In this document: piece by piece, positions 36,101 to 45,899 of the stretch | Numbering within the stretch: the first letter of the stretch is position 1 | Layout: each line of letters opens with the position of its first letter | NCBI GenBank assembly: GCA_019155185.1 | Contig: CM032794.1 | Coordinates: 12,750,721-12,814,720 of the forward strand | Source: Beaufortia kweichowensis | Taxonomy: Eukaryota > Chordata > Actinopteri > Cypriniformes > Gastromyzontidae | Length of the DNA: 64,000 nucleotides | Direction: 5' to 3' | The notes under the pieces: generated by a model | What the model saw: the letters and a program-made list of their open reading frames with translations, nothing else | Database searches by the model: none | Told to the model about the DNA's origin: nothing | Position numbers and translations under genes: made by a program

Positions 36101-39100
36101 GATAAGGTTACAAATGTTATGCTCTAAACCCATTTGCGTCAATATTTTTAAGCATACTAACACCAGGAGTTTCACTTTGTTTCAGAGGAAGGATACAGTC
36201 CAGCATGGATGGCAGAGTGAGATCTTTGACGGGACCTGCGTTGGGGCAGCATTTGTGAAATTCTTTCTTTAAGTCCACAAACGAGTAGAAACACTCAGGC
36301 AAGACCAGATTCTACAACACACACAGGCAAATGAGGGGGATTGAGCAGGAAAATATATGTTCAGGAGGAGCCCGAGGGATGGGCAGGGAACAGCGAACAG
36401 TGAAAGGGAATAAAGTAGGATGGACTGAAAGCCCTTTTAATTTCCTCTGAAGTGCCAGCATTCCTGTGAAGATTAAAACATGTTTCTGCTGAACTGAAGT
36501 GACAGCTAATATAAAAACGTCAAAGGAGAAAAAGGCAGTAATCTCAACAGTAATCTCAAAAGGTGCTAAACATGCACTTTTGTGCCAAAATAAAAACAAA
36601 GTATATTTGGACTTTCCTGGGCCAATAGAGATGAATTATGCCAATAGGGATGAAAGAGTGTTTGAGGATTTACCTTTTTGGAGGCCTCAGGGTGCAGCAC
36701 CTGTCGGATAAGCAGTGGGCCGTCCACACACAGCGTGTATGAGCTTCTGCCTAGAGACTTGAGTTCAGCCGACACAGACTGATGAAACTACAAACACACA
36801 GAGAAAAGAACAAATGAACAATGAGATTTATTACCATTCTGAATGTAAATCACAGCATCAGATAAATATGAAAGCAACAGATTAACTTCCCTTTACAATC
36901 ACCATGTCCAAATCAACAGCTTTCTTGAAATAACTATACATTGCATAACTGCTCAACTGGTCAAAACATTAACCACATGATTAAGTATCATGTTGTTATT
37001 CACTGCGAAAACCCTGTACTTCTCAGAAAGCACATGAATGCAAAACTTCATTCAGTGTCACCAGCCATTGCCCGTTTCTCTATCTTTTGTGAATTGTGTA
37101 TTATTAGTACTTTTGTTAAATGATCAAATTATCTCTTGATCGCTAAACACGTTTAAAGCTGAAGCTCATGGACTTTCTACCACAATGTCAAGGGCACTGC
37201 AGAGGTCACCCTCAGTATGTTGAAAGATACGCACGCGTTGTGTTCCGTGTGTGCGCATGCGTCTGCTTGTTGTGCAGATTAAGTAGCAGGTCAGACTGGT
37301 TTGGTGAAAATACAGGAAGTGAGCCGTGGCCGCCGCCGTTGTAGTCATTTCACGTGACCAGAGAGACGGATGACAAAACACATGCGGAGCTCTTGAACAA
37401 ACACCTGCTCATTTTCGGCTATAGGGGCTCCCACATACACATGTGTTTAGCGAAAAACACTGAGCATTTAATGAACCACTTGTTTAGTCATCTTATCCAT
37501 CTCTGCATCAGTCAACAATCTTAGTGGTTAACCACCAACTAGGATTTGACAATTCATTTGAGATCTTTGATATCTTGTCAGCTGCACATTGACGGAGCTG
37601 TCAGATAGTACACACATGCCCACTATATAGCAGAGACAAACGCTTAAAACAAACAAGTCTTCACTATATGATTAACACTGCAGTAGATGTACTTGCGCTG
37701 ATATCAGTGGGCGGGGCTGCTTTATGTTATTTCGCTGAAACGTAATAAAGTGCAATTTCAGACAAGGAAAAATGTAAGATTTTTAAGCATAACGTTTAGC
37801 ATAAAGTAGTTTTGTTTACAGTTTCCAAGCAGCACTGCAACCTAATATATTTAACTCAATATATTTATAAATATATATATATATATATATAAATATATAT
37901 AAATATATATAAATATATATAAATATATATATAAATATATATAAATATATATAAATATATATATAAATATATATAAATATATATATAAATATATATTTGT
38001 ATTTAACATTTAATCCACCATTGACTGAAGAATAATAAGGCAAAACATTTTCATTTTCTTTCCATCTTCATTTTCTTTCGTGATAAACTGTTATTCTGTT
38101 TGCACGGTTCTAGCATGCACATCTTACATGGCCTTTTATGTGCTAATTTATATTTCATACAATAACATTTGGGCCAGCATTGATAGCATAAGCAAACAAT
38201 GCCTTTGCCCAGAGCAATCTAGAGCAACTAAAACATTTCATAAGCTTAAATGACTAGGAGAGTGCTGTCATACTTTAATTCCGTGACGTATGACATAACC
38301 TGCCCATCTTTAAACCTCATACTAATACAAGGTTTCACATAGTCATTAAGGGCTTAACAAGAGCCTTAAAATAGTCCAGTATTAACAAATCAAATCTTGT
38401 GCCATACTGCAATGTAACAGTGATGAAAAAAAATACATTTGCTTAATACTGCACTGTGTAAGATTGTATGTGTTCGTGTTGTATGTTCACGACTCGCTGC
38501 ACAGCTCCACCTTGTACAAATTAGCAATGGCGTGAATTTCTACACAAACACCCTGCTGACACACCCTGGTGACAACACACCGCAAGAGAAAAGATTAAAC
38601 TTTAAATAGGACGGAGAGTGAAGCACACAGAGGAACATGAAGGGTTTTTTAAACAGCAGAAAGTGTTTCAGCAGGGACACACAAGTTTCAGTTTCACATT
38701 CTCCACTGCAATGCTGTCAGCGAGAGTAATTTGATCTTTGGTTTACACGATCAATCAATTAATCTCTCCTGTTGAGCTTGTTTGCTCAACGTGTGTGTAC
38801 AGAAAGGGTGAATTCCAGATGCCATTTTGGTGCCTTTACAGGACACTTCAGGAAAGGAACACCATTCAAAGAGTCGCCCTAAATGCAGTCTTCCTCAAGA
38901 CATTAATAATACATGTCCAAATATTTTTGATGTTTATCATTATGTCAAAACTTCTGCCATGTGCTCACTATTTATTTGAAAACCTGAAGTAATTTGCTTT
39001 GAATCTTACCTGGGATATTTAAACTCCTCATTTGCACTTATACACACTAGGACACATTTACATGTTTGTATGAGAGAGTATGCAAGTTTAAATGAATTTG

Positions 39101-42052
39101 AATCAATTATATACAGAAGTAAAATTTCTTTTTTTATATCTTAACAGCTGTAATTTGTTGGCTAACATTCTAATTCAGAATAAAGTTCTGATTACTTTTA
39201 ATGGAATTCGCCCTGAATGGCAGAGATGCAGCAAAGTGGGAGTGTTTCGTGATAAGGTAACAGGATGTGCCTGCAGCCCCGCTGGGATGTTTAGGCAACA
39301 TTCACATTAAAGCTCTTTCATCAAATCTATTATGTAGCCTACTTACTTAATATATGTGGTACAAACATCACTCTGAAAACGCATCCAAGCCATCTCTACA
39401 AATTTCACTAATGGCAAGTTTGTTTCTTTCTGCTCTGAGGCTGAATGAAAGAGCGGATGAACGCATCACTCATCCTCTTATACATCCTATCGGCTGTGTG
39501 CATTTCCCAGAATCCTCCCTGAGCATTGACAAAGTCTGTGGAGAAATAAAGACTTTGCTCATCTCACACAGGTACTGACATGCATCTGCCAGGCAGGTAA
39601 CTCGCACACATACCCACACCCTCTCTTATACACACCCGAGCTGACTTACACTGACAAACACTTATCTCATCAACAACACAGACTGCATAGTCTTATTAAA
39701 ACCTCCTGCCTTGCCCACATATTCTCAGCGACACACAAATGCACACACAGGTGTGTTCGCTTCACATTATTCCCACAGCATACACGTCCATAAGCAGATG
39801 TAAAGCCAAAGCGACATATCCAGCGATATATTGTTCTTCTGTGGACACAGCAGCCCTGTACAAACAGCACAAAGCAACCACTAAAAAGCTCTAAAAACAG
39901 CTTTGACTCAAATCTGTGAGTACGACAGGATGAGTCACATTAATCCTCCTAAATACCTGTTGTTAACTTGTGAATTTCAGTCCAGTGAGACACAAATTAA
40001 AATAGCGTTCAGTGGCTCAAAGTGTAAATGACCCAGAAAGTAGTGGTTTATCACCCAGCGAATCATAAATTGTAGTTATGTTGAAAGTGAACTGAAAGAT
40101 ATCAAGAACCTGTTATATTCACACACCTATCTGAATGAGAAACATTCATGACGTTAGCCCATATCTCTCAAAGTTCCCCACAATTCCTCAAAGTCTGCTT
40201 TGAATTAGTAAAAACAACCACAACAGTAAAATCCAACCTTAACCAATGGTCTGGGAGTTTCTATCTTTATCAGTATCTTGCTGAAAGTAAGCCAGGACAA
40301 ATTGATTTCACTAGTTAATATTTACAGAGCCCCTTAGGGATCGGCTACAACTGAACTGTGATAGCAGACACCACTAAGTGAAAGTGTGCAATACAAGTTT
40401 AATATAAATAAATATGTATTTAAATGACCATGTATTATTACAACAAACATCTAGAATACTAATCACAAACAATCCTACAGCTGAGCTCTAAATTCCTTCT
40501 GTTGGACTGTAATAAGAGGGTGTCCATTATGAAACGGTGGGGGGTAGGAACAGGTTTACCAAACAAACAAATTCTCTCTCTGCGTCAGGCCTGAGAAACA
40601 AGTTTGGCAACAACCGCCCTTTGTCAAAACATACCTGCAGAACTCAGGAGGAACCCGAAACTACCTATATCCTGCTTAATAATGCCAATGCACGGATAGC
40701 AAAAAAGGGGAAGGCTTTTTTATTTATATTTATTTATATTATTCCATGTTTCTCTATCTACCCGTTCATCCCCTTATATTTGTATTACTCATGGTCTCAT
40801 TGACATTTATGGCTTTCAGGTTGGTACATTCACAGGTAAACATTCCGTGTTCCAGATGTCTGCTGAACACATCAGTCCAAAACAAGACTAGACCTGCATT
40901 CTCCCCTGGAGCAACGTGCCTTCCTTACCACACCCAAACCACACACACATTATTAAACACACTTACACTGATGAGCCCAGCAAAACATCTAAAAAAAATC
41001 AGGTGTGCACAATAGACTTGCATGTGAAAAACAGTTTTTTGCTTACGTCTTTACTGTATTTTTTGTAAAGCTGCTTTGCAACATGCAAATTGTGAAAAGT
41101 GACATAAAAGAATACATCTGAATTGAAATGAAACTTGTTGATATTTAATTTCTTAAAAAGTGTGTAAATGATTAGCTTTCATATTTCCTACTTCAAATTA
41201 TATTCAAATAAAAAAGCCTGCCTGATTTTTGTTAATACAGATGCACGATAAATGTGTGAATGTAAGGATGCAGATGTCTCTCACCTGTTGCAGGATGTTT
41301 TCCAGTGGTTCAGCTTTGCACAGCTCCTCTGTAGTGAGTCTGGTCTCCTCTTTACACTGCTCGGTGATATCCACACTGTCCGGCTTCACCAGACGCCTCT
41401 GAAGTTTGCCCACCTGTTAACAATATCAGCTCTTTCAACCGGCCTCGAAATGCAATGCTTCTTTTCCCACGTGCCTAGACGCACAGAAACGCTGTCTAGG
41501 TAGACAGTTCACTGGGTTTTGATATCCACTTTTTAGGTCACTAGGATGATGATGATGATGATATCTCAGGCGATGTGTGAGTGTGTGCGTGTGTGTGTCG
41601 GTGTAAATGCAAAGCAGACGCGGCAGGGTTACTGACCTACAGGCGATGACATGCACCAAACAAGGCACGCTTTCGTCTCTCGTGGCTTTAAAACGCCTTA
41701 TTTCATCGTAATGTTTAAACGAAGCTGCTAAACAGATAAAACAACTATTAATTCGTAACGTAAGCATAACCTAGCGCTGTGTATACAAGCGGTAACAGTG
41801 TAACTTCGGGAAAGCGCACCTTGTTGGTTAATGTCAGCTGTCAAGGTGATTTCTAAACACTAGAATAGTGTAACCATTACTGTAACCATAGACCTCACAA
41901 CAGGCTCAAAAGGTCCGTACCTTCTTCTCATGTAGATCCACAATTTGCCACACCAAGAGAATTAATTCCCTTTCATCCGACCCCAGTTTACCCCCATTTG
42001 CACCAGCTGTTGCCCCAAAGAACACCACCAGAGTATCACTGTGCGAAGCCAT
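29000..42052 (-). CDS. esrp2: esrp2, epithelial splicing regulatory protein 2
   Basis: RNA-binding splicing factor that promotes epithelial isoforms of targets such as FGFR2 by binding GU-rich UGG motifs. Coding exons in transcript order: 42052-41921, 41413-41285, 36787-36674, 36311-36164, 35723-35628, 35525-35471, 35295-35185, 34958-34826, 34690-34648, 34142-33841, 33307-33074, 32987-32789, 32169-31965, 31882-31702, then either 29161-29000 (747 aa) or 29801-29715 (722 aa). All junctions keep frame. The N-terminal 220 residues match the ESRP DnaQ-like region. RRM1 follows from about residue 235 (RARGLPWQSSDQDIARFF), RRM2 from about 333 (IIRMRGLPFTASPQDVLGFL), RRM3 from about 460 (CIRLRGLPYIAAIEDILEFM), and a Pro/Tyr-rich stretch then leads to a fourth RRM-like start (ALVRMQGLPY). 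ESRP2 is favoured over ESRP1 by the nfatc3 neighbour and the tail sequence. Confidence 0.95.
29700..29801 (-). CDS. esrp2: esrp2 alternative exon 15 (short C-terminus, KEWLCL stop)
   Basis: Minus-strand acceptor GCTGTAG, which has a weak pyrimidine tract, then an in-frame YVPEDYSSLVGVSDQGRS, a short spacer and SKEWLCL with a TAG stop at 29717-29715. A consensus donor CTTCAG|GTAAGG ends the exon 15 nt after the stop. The ending resembles the KEWVCL/KEWVCI tail I recall for mammalian ESRP2 and ESRP1. Including it truncates the fourth RRM-like unit. Confidence 0.82.
29972..30105. repeat. ATT/AAT trinucleotide-rich tract
   Basis: Two ATT arrays (29972-30001 and 30072-30105) flank an AT-rich ATAATAAT segment, giving a hairpin-capable low-complexity region in esrp2. 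Confidence 0.85.
30891..30924 (-). CDS. esrp2: possible esrp2 34-nt alternative exon
   Basis: The minus strand has a long pyrimidine tract (TCCCTCCTCTCCCCACCTCT) ending CATTAG, and then 34 nt to donor GACG|GTATGA. In frame after exon 14 it reads LTPE-stop. The acceptor is better than that of exon 15, but no homologue is known to me. Confidence 0.3.
31702..31882 (-). CDS. esrp2: esrp2 exon 14, start of fourth RRM-like unit
   Basis: Acceptor TCTTTCCAG, donor TATCAG|GTGACT, ending on a codon boundary. It encodes SPPVSPSTLSYF and GALVRMQGLPYNAGVKDILS, then FFQGYQ. The splice choice after this exon sets the C-terminus. Confidence 0.94.
31965..32169 (-). CDS. esrp2: esrp2 exon 13, Pro/Tyr-rich linker
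   Basis: Acceptor TTTCAG, donor CCCCAG|GTACAA. It encodes LSPPTYAAFPATT and ends LYMNMNMNYTAYYP, the Pro/Tyr-rich stretch found between RRM3 and the C-terminus in ESRPs. Confidence 0.93.
32789..32987 (-). CDS. esrp2: esrp2 exon 12, RRM3 second half
   Basis: Acceptor GTTCTAG, donor CCCT|GTAAGA. It encodes GRPSGDAFIQMKSADRAFM, KDRYVEVFQCSTEEMSFVLM and SGLSPPPCKLP. Confidence 0.95.
33074..33307 (-). CDS. esrp2: esrp2 exon 11, RRM3 first half
   Basis: Acceptor AACTAG, donor CAACAG|GTGATA, phase 0. It encodes VLNRYMSTPLISTLPPPPP and then CIRLRGLPYIAAIEDILEFM to HMVLNQQ. Confidence 0.95.
33592..33812. mobile_element. short inverted-repeat element in esrp2 intron 10
   Basis: Left end AAAGTAATAGTTCACCCAAA and right end TTTGGGTGAACTATCCCTTT are near-perfect inverted termini. 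The inside contains the TCTCATCATTTACTCA and GCGTTCCACAAAAGAAGG segments of a familiar fish non-autonomous repeat. It lies 28 nt from the exon 10 donor. Confidence 0.7.
33841..34142 (-). CDS. esrp2: esrp2 exon 10, RRM2
   Basis: A 302-nt exon with acceptor TTGACAG and donor CAGCAG|GTACAC. It encodes VIIRMRGLPFTASPQDVLGF through GKRYIELFRSTAAEVQQ, the whole of RRM2. An inverted-repeat element begins 28 nt past its donor. Confidence 0.96.
34648..34690 (-). CDS. esrp2: esrp2 exon 9
   Basis: A 43-nt exon with acceptor TTTCAG and donor GGAG|GTAAGA. It encodes VYKATGEEFLKIAG, joining RRM1 to RRM2. Confidence 0.93.
34826..34958 (-). CDS. esrp2: esrp2 exon 8, RRM1
   Basis: Acceptor TTTTTAG, donor GAA|GTGAGT. 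It encodes GGVALCLNAQGRRNGEALVR and ends HKHHMGSRYIE, the conserved second half of RRM1. Confidence 0.96.
35185..35295 (-). CDS. esrp2: esrp2 exon 7, RRM1 start
   Basis: Acceptor ATCTCCAG, chosen over the AG three bases later because only this one restores the frame. Donor GCCAA|GTGAGA. It encodes VIRARGLPWQSSDQDIARFF, the qRRM-type strand 1 and helix 1. Confidence 0.94.
35471..35525 (-). CDS. esrp2: esrp2 exon 6
   Basis: A 55-nt exon with acceptor TTTTCAG and donor CGTG|GTACGT. It encodes HNFSDFEVVNYKFESGA, the linker leading into RRM1. Confidence 0.92.
35628..35723 (-). CDS. esrp2: esrp2 exon 5
   Basis: Acceptor TTGTCAG, donor TACA|GTGAGT. It encodes VCVPAVLDEEAGFMEVKNMV and LLLLHLLAEPY, matching the end of the ESRP N-terminal domain. 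Confidence 0.93.
36164..36311 (-). CDS. esrp2: esrp2 exon 4
   Basis: Acceptor GTTGTAG, donor CCTG|GTGTTA (a weaker donor). It encodes NLVLPECFYSFVDLKKEFHK and DLTLPSMLDCI. Confidence 0.93.
36674..36787 (-). CDS. esrp2: esrp2 exon 3
   Basis: Acceptor TTGTAG, donor AAAAAG|GTAAAT, phase 0. It encodes YTLCVDGPLLIRQVLHPEAS, a highly conserved ESRP segment. Confidence 0.95.
37856..37997. repeat. (TATATAAA)n AT minisatellite
   Basis: About 140 bp of TATATATAAA-type units, pure A/T. The ORF across it is an artefact. Confidence 0.92.
41050..41133 (+). mobile_element. decayed retroelement 3' tail
   Basis: TTGTAAAGCTGCTTTGCAAC followed by ATTGTGAAAAGTGACATAAA and GAATTGAAATG resembles the conserved 3' tail of fish SINE/LINE elements (GCGCTATATAAATAAA type). 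Degenerate; family from memory. Confidence 0.5.
41285..41413 (-). CDS. esrp2: esrp2 exon 2
   Basis: Acceptor TTAACAG, donor CAACAG|GTGAGA, phase 0 at both ends. It encodes VGKLQRRLVKPDSVDITEQC and ends AEPLENILQQ, part of the DnaQ-like N-terminal region. Confidence 0.94.
41921..42052 (-). CDS. esrp2: esrp2 exon 1 (start codon)
   Basis: ATG at 42052-42050 opens MASHSDTLVVFFGATAGANG and the exon ends at HEKK with donor AAG|GTACGG. The first residues align with the ESRP N-terminus (LVVLFGATAG type), which supports this start. Confidence 0.94.
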
Positions 42053-42424
42053 CAGGGACCACAAGGGTAAAAACTACAATTAAGAGCAAAGATCAAATAA
42101 AACAGTAACACGAGGGTTCACCTTTCTCCAAGAGAAGCAAACAAAGGAAAAAGAAATTCAATTGTAGTACACGAGGAAGGACAGAAGATGACTTCAGGAG
42201 AAAGACACGACACCGAGTGCGGCAGGAGACTCTACCTGTTGCGGTACTTGTGTGTTCTCTATCCAGAGTTACTGGTTTGACTGGTAAAGAAGGCAGAAAA
42301 AAGCCCTGGTTCGTCTCACGCTAACCCCATAACAAGCCCTGAAGGCTTTTCTCGCTGTCTCTTTTTTTCTTCGTTACCTGGCCTTTGGTTCGGCCTCCCT
42401 GTTTGGAGTCAATCTCCCGAGAGA

Positions 42425-42505
42425 GCGCTCTGATTGGTTGGTTTGTAAAGGTGAGGGCGGGGCGTATTGCTGTAAGCTCCTATGTATCCCGCGCTGATTG
42501 GTCTA
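42425..42505 (-). promoter_or_regulatory. candidate esrp2 core promoter
   Basis: About 400 bp upstream of the esrp2 start codon, ATTGG (CCAAT on the minus strand) occurs at 42433-42437 and 42497-42501, flanking a GC box GGGCGGGG at 42455-42462. No TATA box was seen. This fits a TATA-less promoter; the transcription start itself is not visible. Confidence 0.55.
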
Positions 42506-44107
42506 TTGTGCGCTAGGAAGTGATAGGGAAGATATGTATTCACTTGTACTGGTTTACAGAGGCTTAACTATAAATACAGTGCTCTTCCCGATCTGATATG
42601 TTATTCCCCTTTGTCTTTTCATAGGTCTTCTTCTCTTTTTTTCTTATAAAAAAGTTGATGTGTAATCGGTTTTGACGTATATAAATGAACGGTATAATGT
42701 GGTTTGTTTAGTGTATGCATGAAATATAGTGCTTATGAAAGTGAAATTCTATAGTAAAAGTGTAGTAACCATGTTTTTTGATGTATTAAATACTACTGGC
42801 AAAACCATGGTTTTACAACAGCAACCATGGTTTAACAATGTTGTTTTCAAAACCCTAGTAATTCTGTTGTATTCATGGTTTTACCACAATAACCATGATT
42901 TTTGGTTTTAACTGTAATAAAATAGTTATAAAATTTAATAAAAATTTTAATAAAATTTTCATAATGGAAAACTTAAAAAGGCTTCTGTGTGGAAATGTTT
43001 TATTACACTATTAATCCAAGTGTCTGGTGACATACAGTATAATTTATGATGACAATATTTTCATTACGTCACGTTAATTTATAGGAGCTATGAGTTATAC
43101 AGTAACAAACTATAGTTTACAGTATATTTCTGTAATTAAGTCGGGTCAAAGAGCCAAATAGAGAATGTTTGTCTGCACTCCTCTCACTTTTCCATTGCAT
43201 GCCATCCTTCCATGAAAATGTTATGTCCTGTGCAGGAGTCAGTCTTTGTGTTTTGTGCATTTGATTGTTAAGGACATGAAATTTGTGCATGAGATTCTTG
43301 AGGCATTGTTTGCGGTTTCTCAAACACCAATGGAGCACCTCTAGGCACTCCGTCATTCCTCAGATGAACATTTGAAAGTTGATGCACCAACCTCAGATAA
43401 TAGACATTTTTCAAGTTACTTGGGTGCATAATTTGAATATTTAAGACGCCAATGTGGACAAAGTGGTGCAGCAGCGGAGTTAAAATAAACAGTGATTTTA
43501 ACTCAAATAACTACTGGAAAGCTTGGTGAGTGGACAGTTATTTATTATTAAATTTAGTGATTGTTTATTCTTTGTTAAATTTTGTGTACTGTCACATTGA
43601 ATTTAAGCTAATTTTCTTTTTTACAAAAAAGTAGAGTAATACATGGAAATCTTCCTCTGTATTGACTTATGTTCCTTTTAATGTCCACTTCCTCTTTTCA
43701 CACACTCACAAGAGTCACAAACGCACACATGTTGCAATATGAGGAAAGGGAAGATGTTGAAATCAGTAATGCCCTGCAAATGCATTAAATAAGGTAATAC
43801 CCTTTGGTTCCGTTCAAGATATGTAATGTAATAAAAATCACATAGAATGACATCATACATGTAAAAATGGTTTCATTGTAAAAAAAAAAAAAAAAGAAAA
43901 TCTAAGCAACTCAGTGAAATACTAAAATATGTATATCAAGTGTAAGTGTATCAAGTAATTCCACGAAAGACCCTTTTGTTTGCCATAAAGAAAGGCACAA
44001 AACACAAACAAACATTTTCCTTAAAATCAAACATTTTGAATGCATAAGTTTTATAGCTTTATGCAATTTTTTTTCTTTTGAGGGTAACTGGTCAATGTTG
44101 GTTGATG
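42506..44107. other. intergenic, esrp2 to receptor copy A
   Basis: AT-rich sequence with a cluster of ACCATGGTT-type repeats (42765-42905). It probably includes the 3' UTR of receptor copy A. No gene is supported. Confidence 0.65.
42765..42905. repeat. palindromic ACCATGGTT repeat cluster
   Basis: AACCATGGTTTTAC-type palindromes recur at least four times in 140 bp on both strands (AACCATGTTTT, AAACCATGGTTTTACA, GCAACCATGGTTTAAC, ATAACCATGATTTTTGG). This looks like a non-autonomous inverted-repeat element, otherwise unclassified. Confidence 0.5.
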
Positions 44108-45163
44108 TTACAAATCATCCATAGTCACATCTACAGGCAGTTTTGTCTCTGTGAGAAACTGTGAGGTGCTAGTGTGTGAACTTTGTCTTTTAGAAACAAA
44201 TGATAACTCTTTATTCCCTTCACCTGAGGCCATACTGGATATATGCTGGAACAACTTCTGAATTCCAGTTTCCCGGAGAGAACTGCGGAAAGTACGTGCG
44301 GCAAAGACATAAAGCATTGGGTTGACTGAGCTACTGATGAACACCAGGGCTCCTGTTATGAAGGTCATTGTGATCCGTGCATCGTCCAAGTTTTTTGTCA
44401 CCTCAGGGTATGAAGACTTGACAGAGATTGCGATGAGAGAAAGAAGGTTTGTCACATGATGTGGGATCCAGCAGATTCCAAATATCACCACCACGCTGCA
44501 GATGAGAACGGTCGATTTGCGCTTGGACTTAAAGTTCATGAGCGCTATACGACTGAAAAGGCAGCCATAACAGACCACCAACGTGATAAAAGGAATGACG
44601 AAGCCTATAAGAGTTTCTAAAGTGAGCAACACAGCCTCCTGTGTGTCGGATGTGTACTCCCTGAATGTACACTGAACTTGTTCTGGAGGGCCACCTAAAG
44701 TATGAGTTACAATAACAGGAATGCTCAGAACGAACGAGATCATCCACAATGCTAGTAGTAGCTTATTCAATGCTTGTTTCCTTCTCCAGCCAGCTGAGGC
44801 AAAGGGGTACCTGACAGCCAGAAAGCGTTCCACACTCATAATGGTGATGAGAAAGACGCTGCTGTACATACAGGCATTGATGATGTATACCATGGCTTTG
44901 CAGGTTGCCTCACCGAACACCCAGGAATGAGCCAGTGAGAAGATCCAGAGAGGAAGAGTGATCAGCACCAGAAGGTCTGCGACTGCTAGATGAAGGATAA
45001 GCAGAACCGTGTGCGAGCGCTGTTTCACATGCTTTAGGATGGTCCACACCACTAACAGGTTCCCAGGCGTTCCCACTAAAAAGCACAGACCCAGAATCAC
45101 ACAGGCCCCCACCAGGCCTACCTCTGTCTCCTCATCGCCCTGAAGATAATCCGTGCTGTTCAT
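44108..45163 (-). CDS. leukotriene B4 receptor-like GPCR, copy A
   Basis: Single-exon, 351-residue class A seven-transmembrane receptor, predicted to sit in the plasma membrane and signal through G proteins. It has an N-terminal glycosylation site (NST at residue 2), GTPGNLLVVW in TM1, LAVADLLVL in TM2, the TM3 Cys (ATCKAMVY) paired with the loop Cys (QVQCTFREY), ERF in place of DRY (SVERFLAVRYP), CWIPHH in TM6 and NPMLY in TM7, and a Ser/Thr-rich tail. The PGNxxVVWxILK, MYxSVxLIT and VNLL features resemble LTB4R (BLT) receptors more than chemokine receptors. That is a judgement from remembered family sequence; the ligand is unproven. Its codons 20-120 are nearly identical to copy B. Confidence 0.85.
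   Translation of the reverse strand: MNSTDYLQGDEETEVGLVGACVILGLCFLVGTPGNLLVVWTILKHVKQRSHTVLLILHLAVADLLVLITLPLWIFSLAHSWVFGEATCKAMVYIINACMYSSVFLITIMSVERFLAVRYPFASAGWRRKQALNKLLLALWMISFVLSIPVIVTHTLGGPPEQVQCTFREYTSDTQEAVLLTLETLIGFVIPFITLVVCYGCLFSRIALMNFKSKRKSTVLICSVVVIFGICWIPHHVTNLLSLIAISVKSSYPEVTKNLDDARITMTFITGALVFISSSVNPMLYVFAARTFRSSLRETGIQKLFQHISSMASGEGNKELSFVSKRQSSHTSTSQFLTETKLPVDVTMDDL
44805..45106 (-). repeat. near-identical block shared by the two receptor genes (copy A)
   Basis: 302 bp aligned without gaps to 46564-46865 (offset 1,759). By eye I count four mismatches. It covers TM1 to the start of intracellular loop 2. Similarity drops abruptly at both edges. Confidence 0.9.
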
Positions 45164-45899
45164 GTTTCCCTCTCTGGTCCACTTTAGTCCGTTAGACTTC
45201 TAACAACCGAGTTAAAAAAGTTGTCTACCTCAGCAAGAACACACTTCCCTTTTGAGAAAAACAGAAACTAAGCTCCAAAACACAGAGAGAAAAAACATCT
45301 GAAGTCACAGTGTCTGACGAGAAAGAGAAAATTTAAAAGTGTGTAGGAGGAGCAATTATATGCAACAGGAAATTCTTCTAGGAATTTTATTTTTATGATT
45401 TCTGTTGAAAGTTTATGTAATTACATTTTAAAAAATAATATCTGTTTGTAGTCATACAGTACATTCCTAAAATGGTAATACATTTGTGATTTTAAACTGA
45501 ATACAAATTCAGGAATTTCAGGGAAATAAAGTTTGAAATAATTAAATTCATCAGCAGCAGTATAGTAAGTGACACAGTGTTAATGCAACAATGAAATTCT
45601 TTATTAAAAAAAATTAATGTAAATTAAATTACATTAAATGTAAATTTGTCAAATCTAAGAAAATAATTTATCAGAAAGATGTGACTGTTCTCCAATGTAT
45701 TAAAACACTTGTATTTGAACATTACCATCATCTATTAAATCTTCACATATATTTCAACACAGAAACCCTTACAAACACACAAGCAAAATATTTTAGATTT
45801 TTTCAGAAGTTGCAAGTTTGTGTTTGAAAATTAAATATTCTGGCAGCTAAACAATTTGCAACATAAAAACTGTTAAACACTTAAGTGTCTAACAACAAT
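45164..45899. other. spacer between the two receptor genes
   Basis: AT-rich. It contains the copy A 5' flank and the copy B 3' flank with a possible AATAAA. No other gene. Confidence 0.65.
45600..45605 (-). terminator. candidate polyadenylation signal, receptor copy B
   Basis: TTTATT on the plus strand gives AATAAA on the minus strand about 300 nt after the copy B stop and before copy A begins. This is positional evidence only. Confidence 0.4.

Larger units (their letters stand above)
36788..41284 (-). other. esrp2 intron 2
   Basis: A 4.5 kb intron containing the AT repeat at 37856-37997 and a SINE/LINE-tail-like remnant at 41050-41133. No other exon is supported. Confidence 0.8.

Noticed and set aside
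37816..38043. Open frame of Ile-Tyr repeats
   Set aside because: Translation of an AT minisatellite, not a gene.
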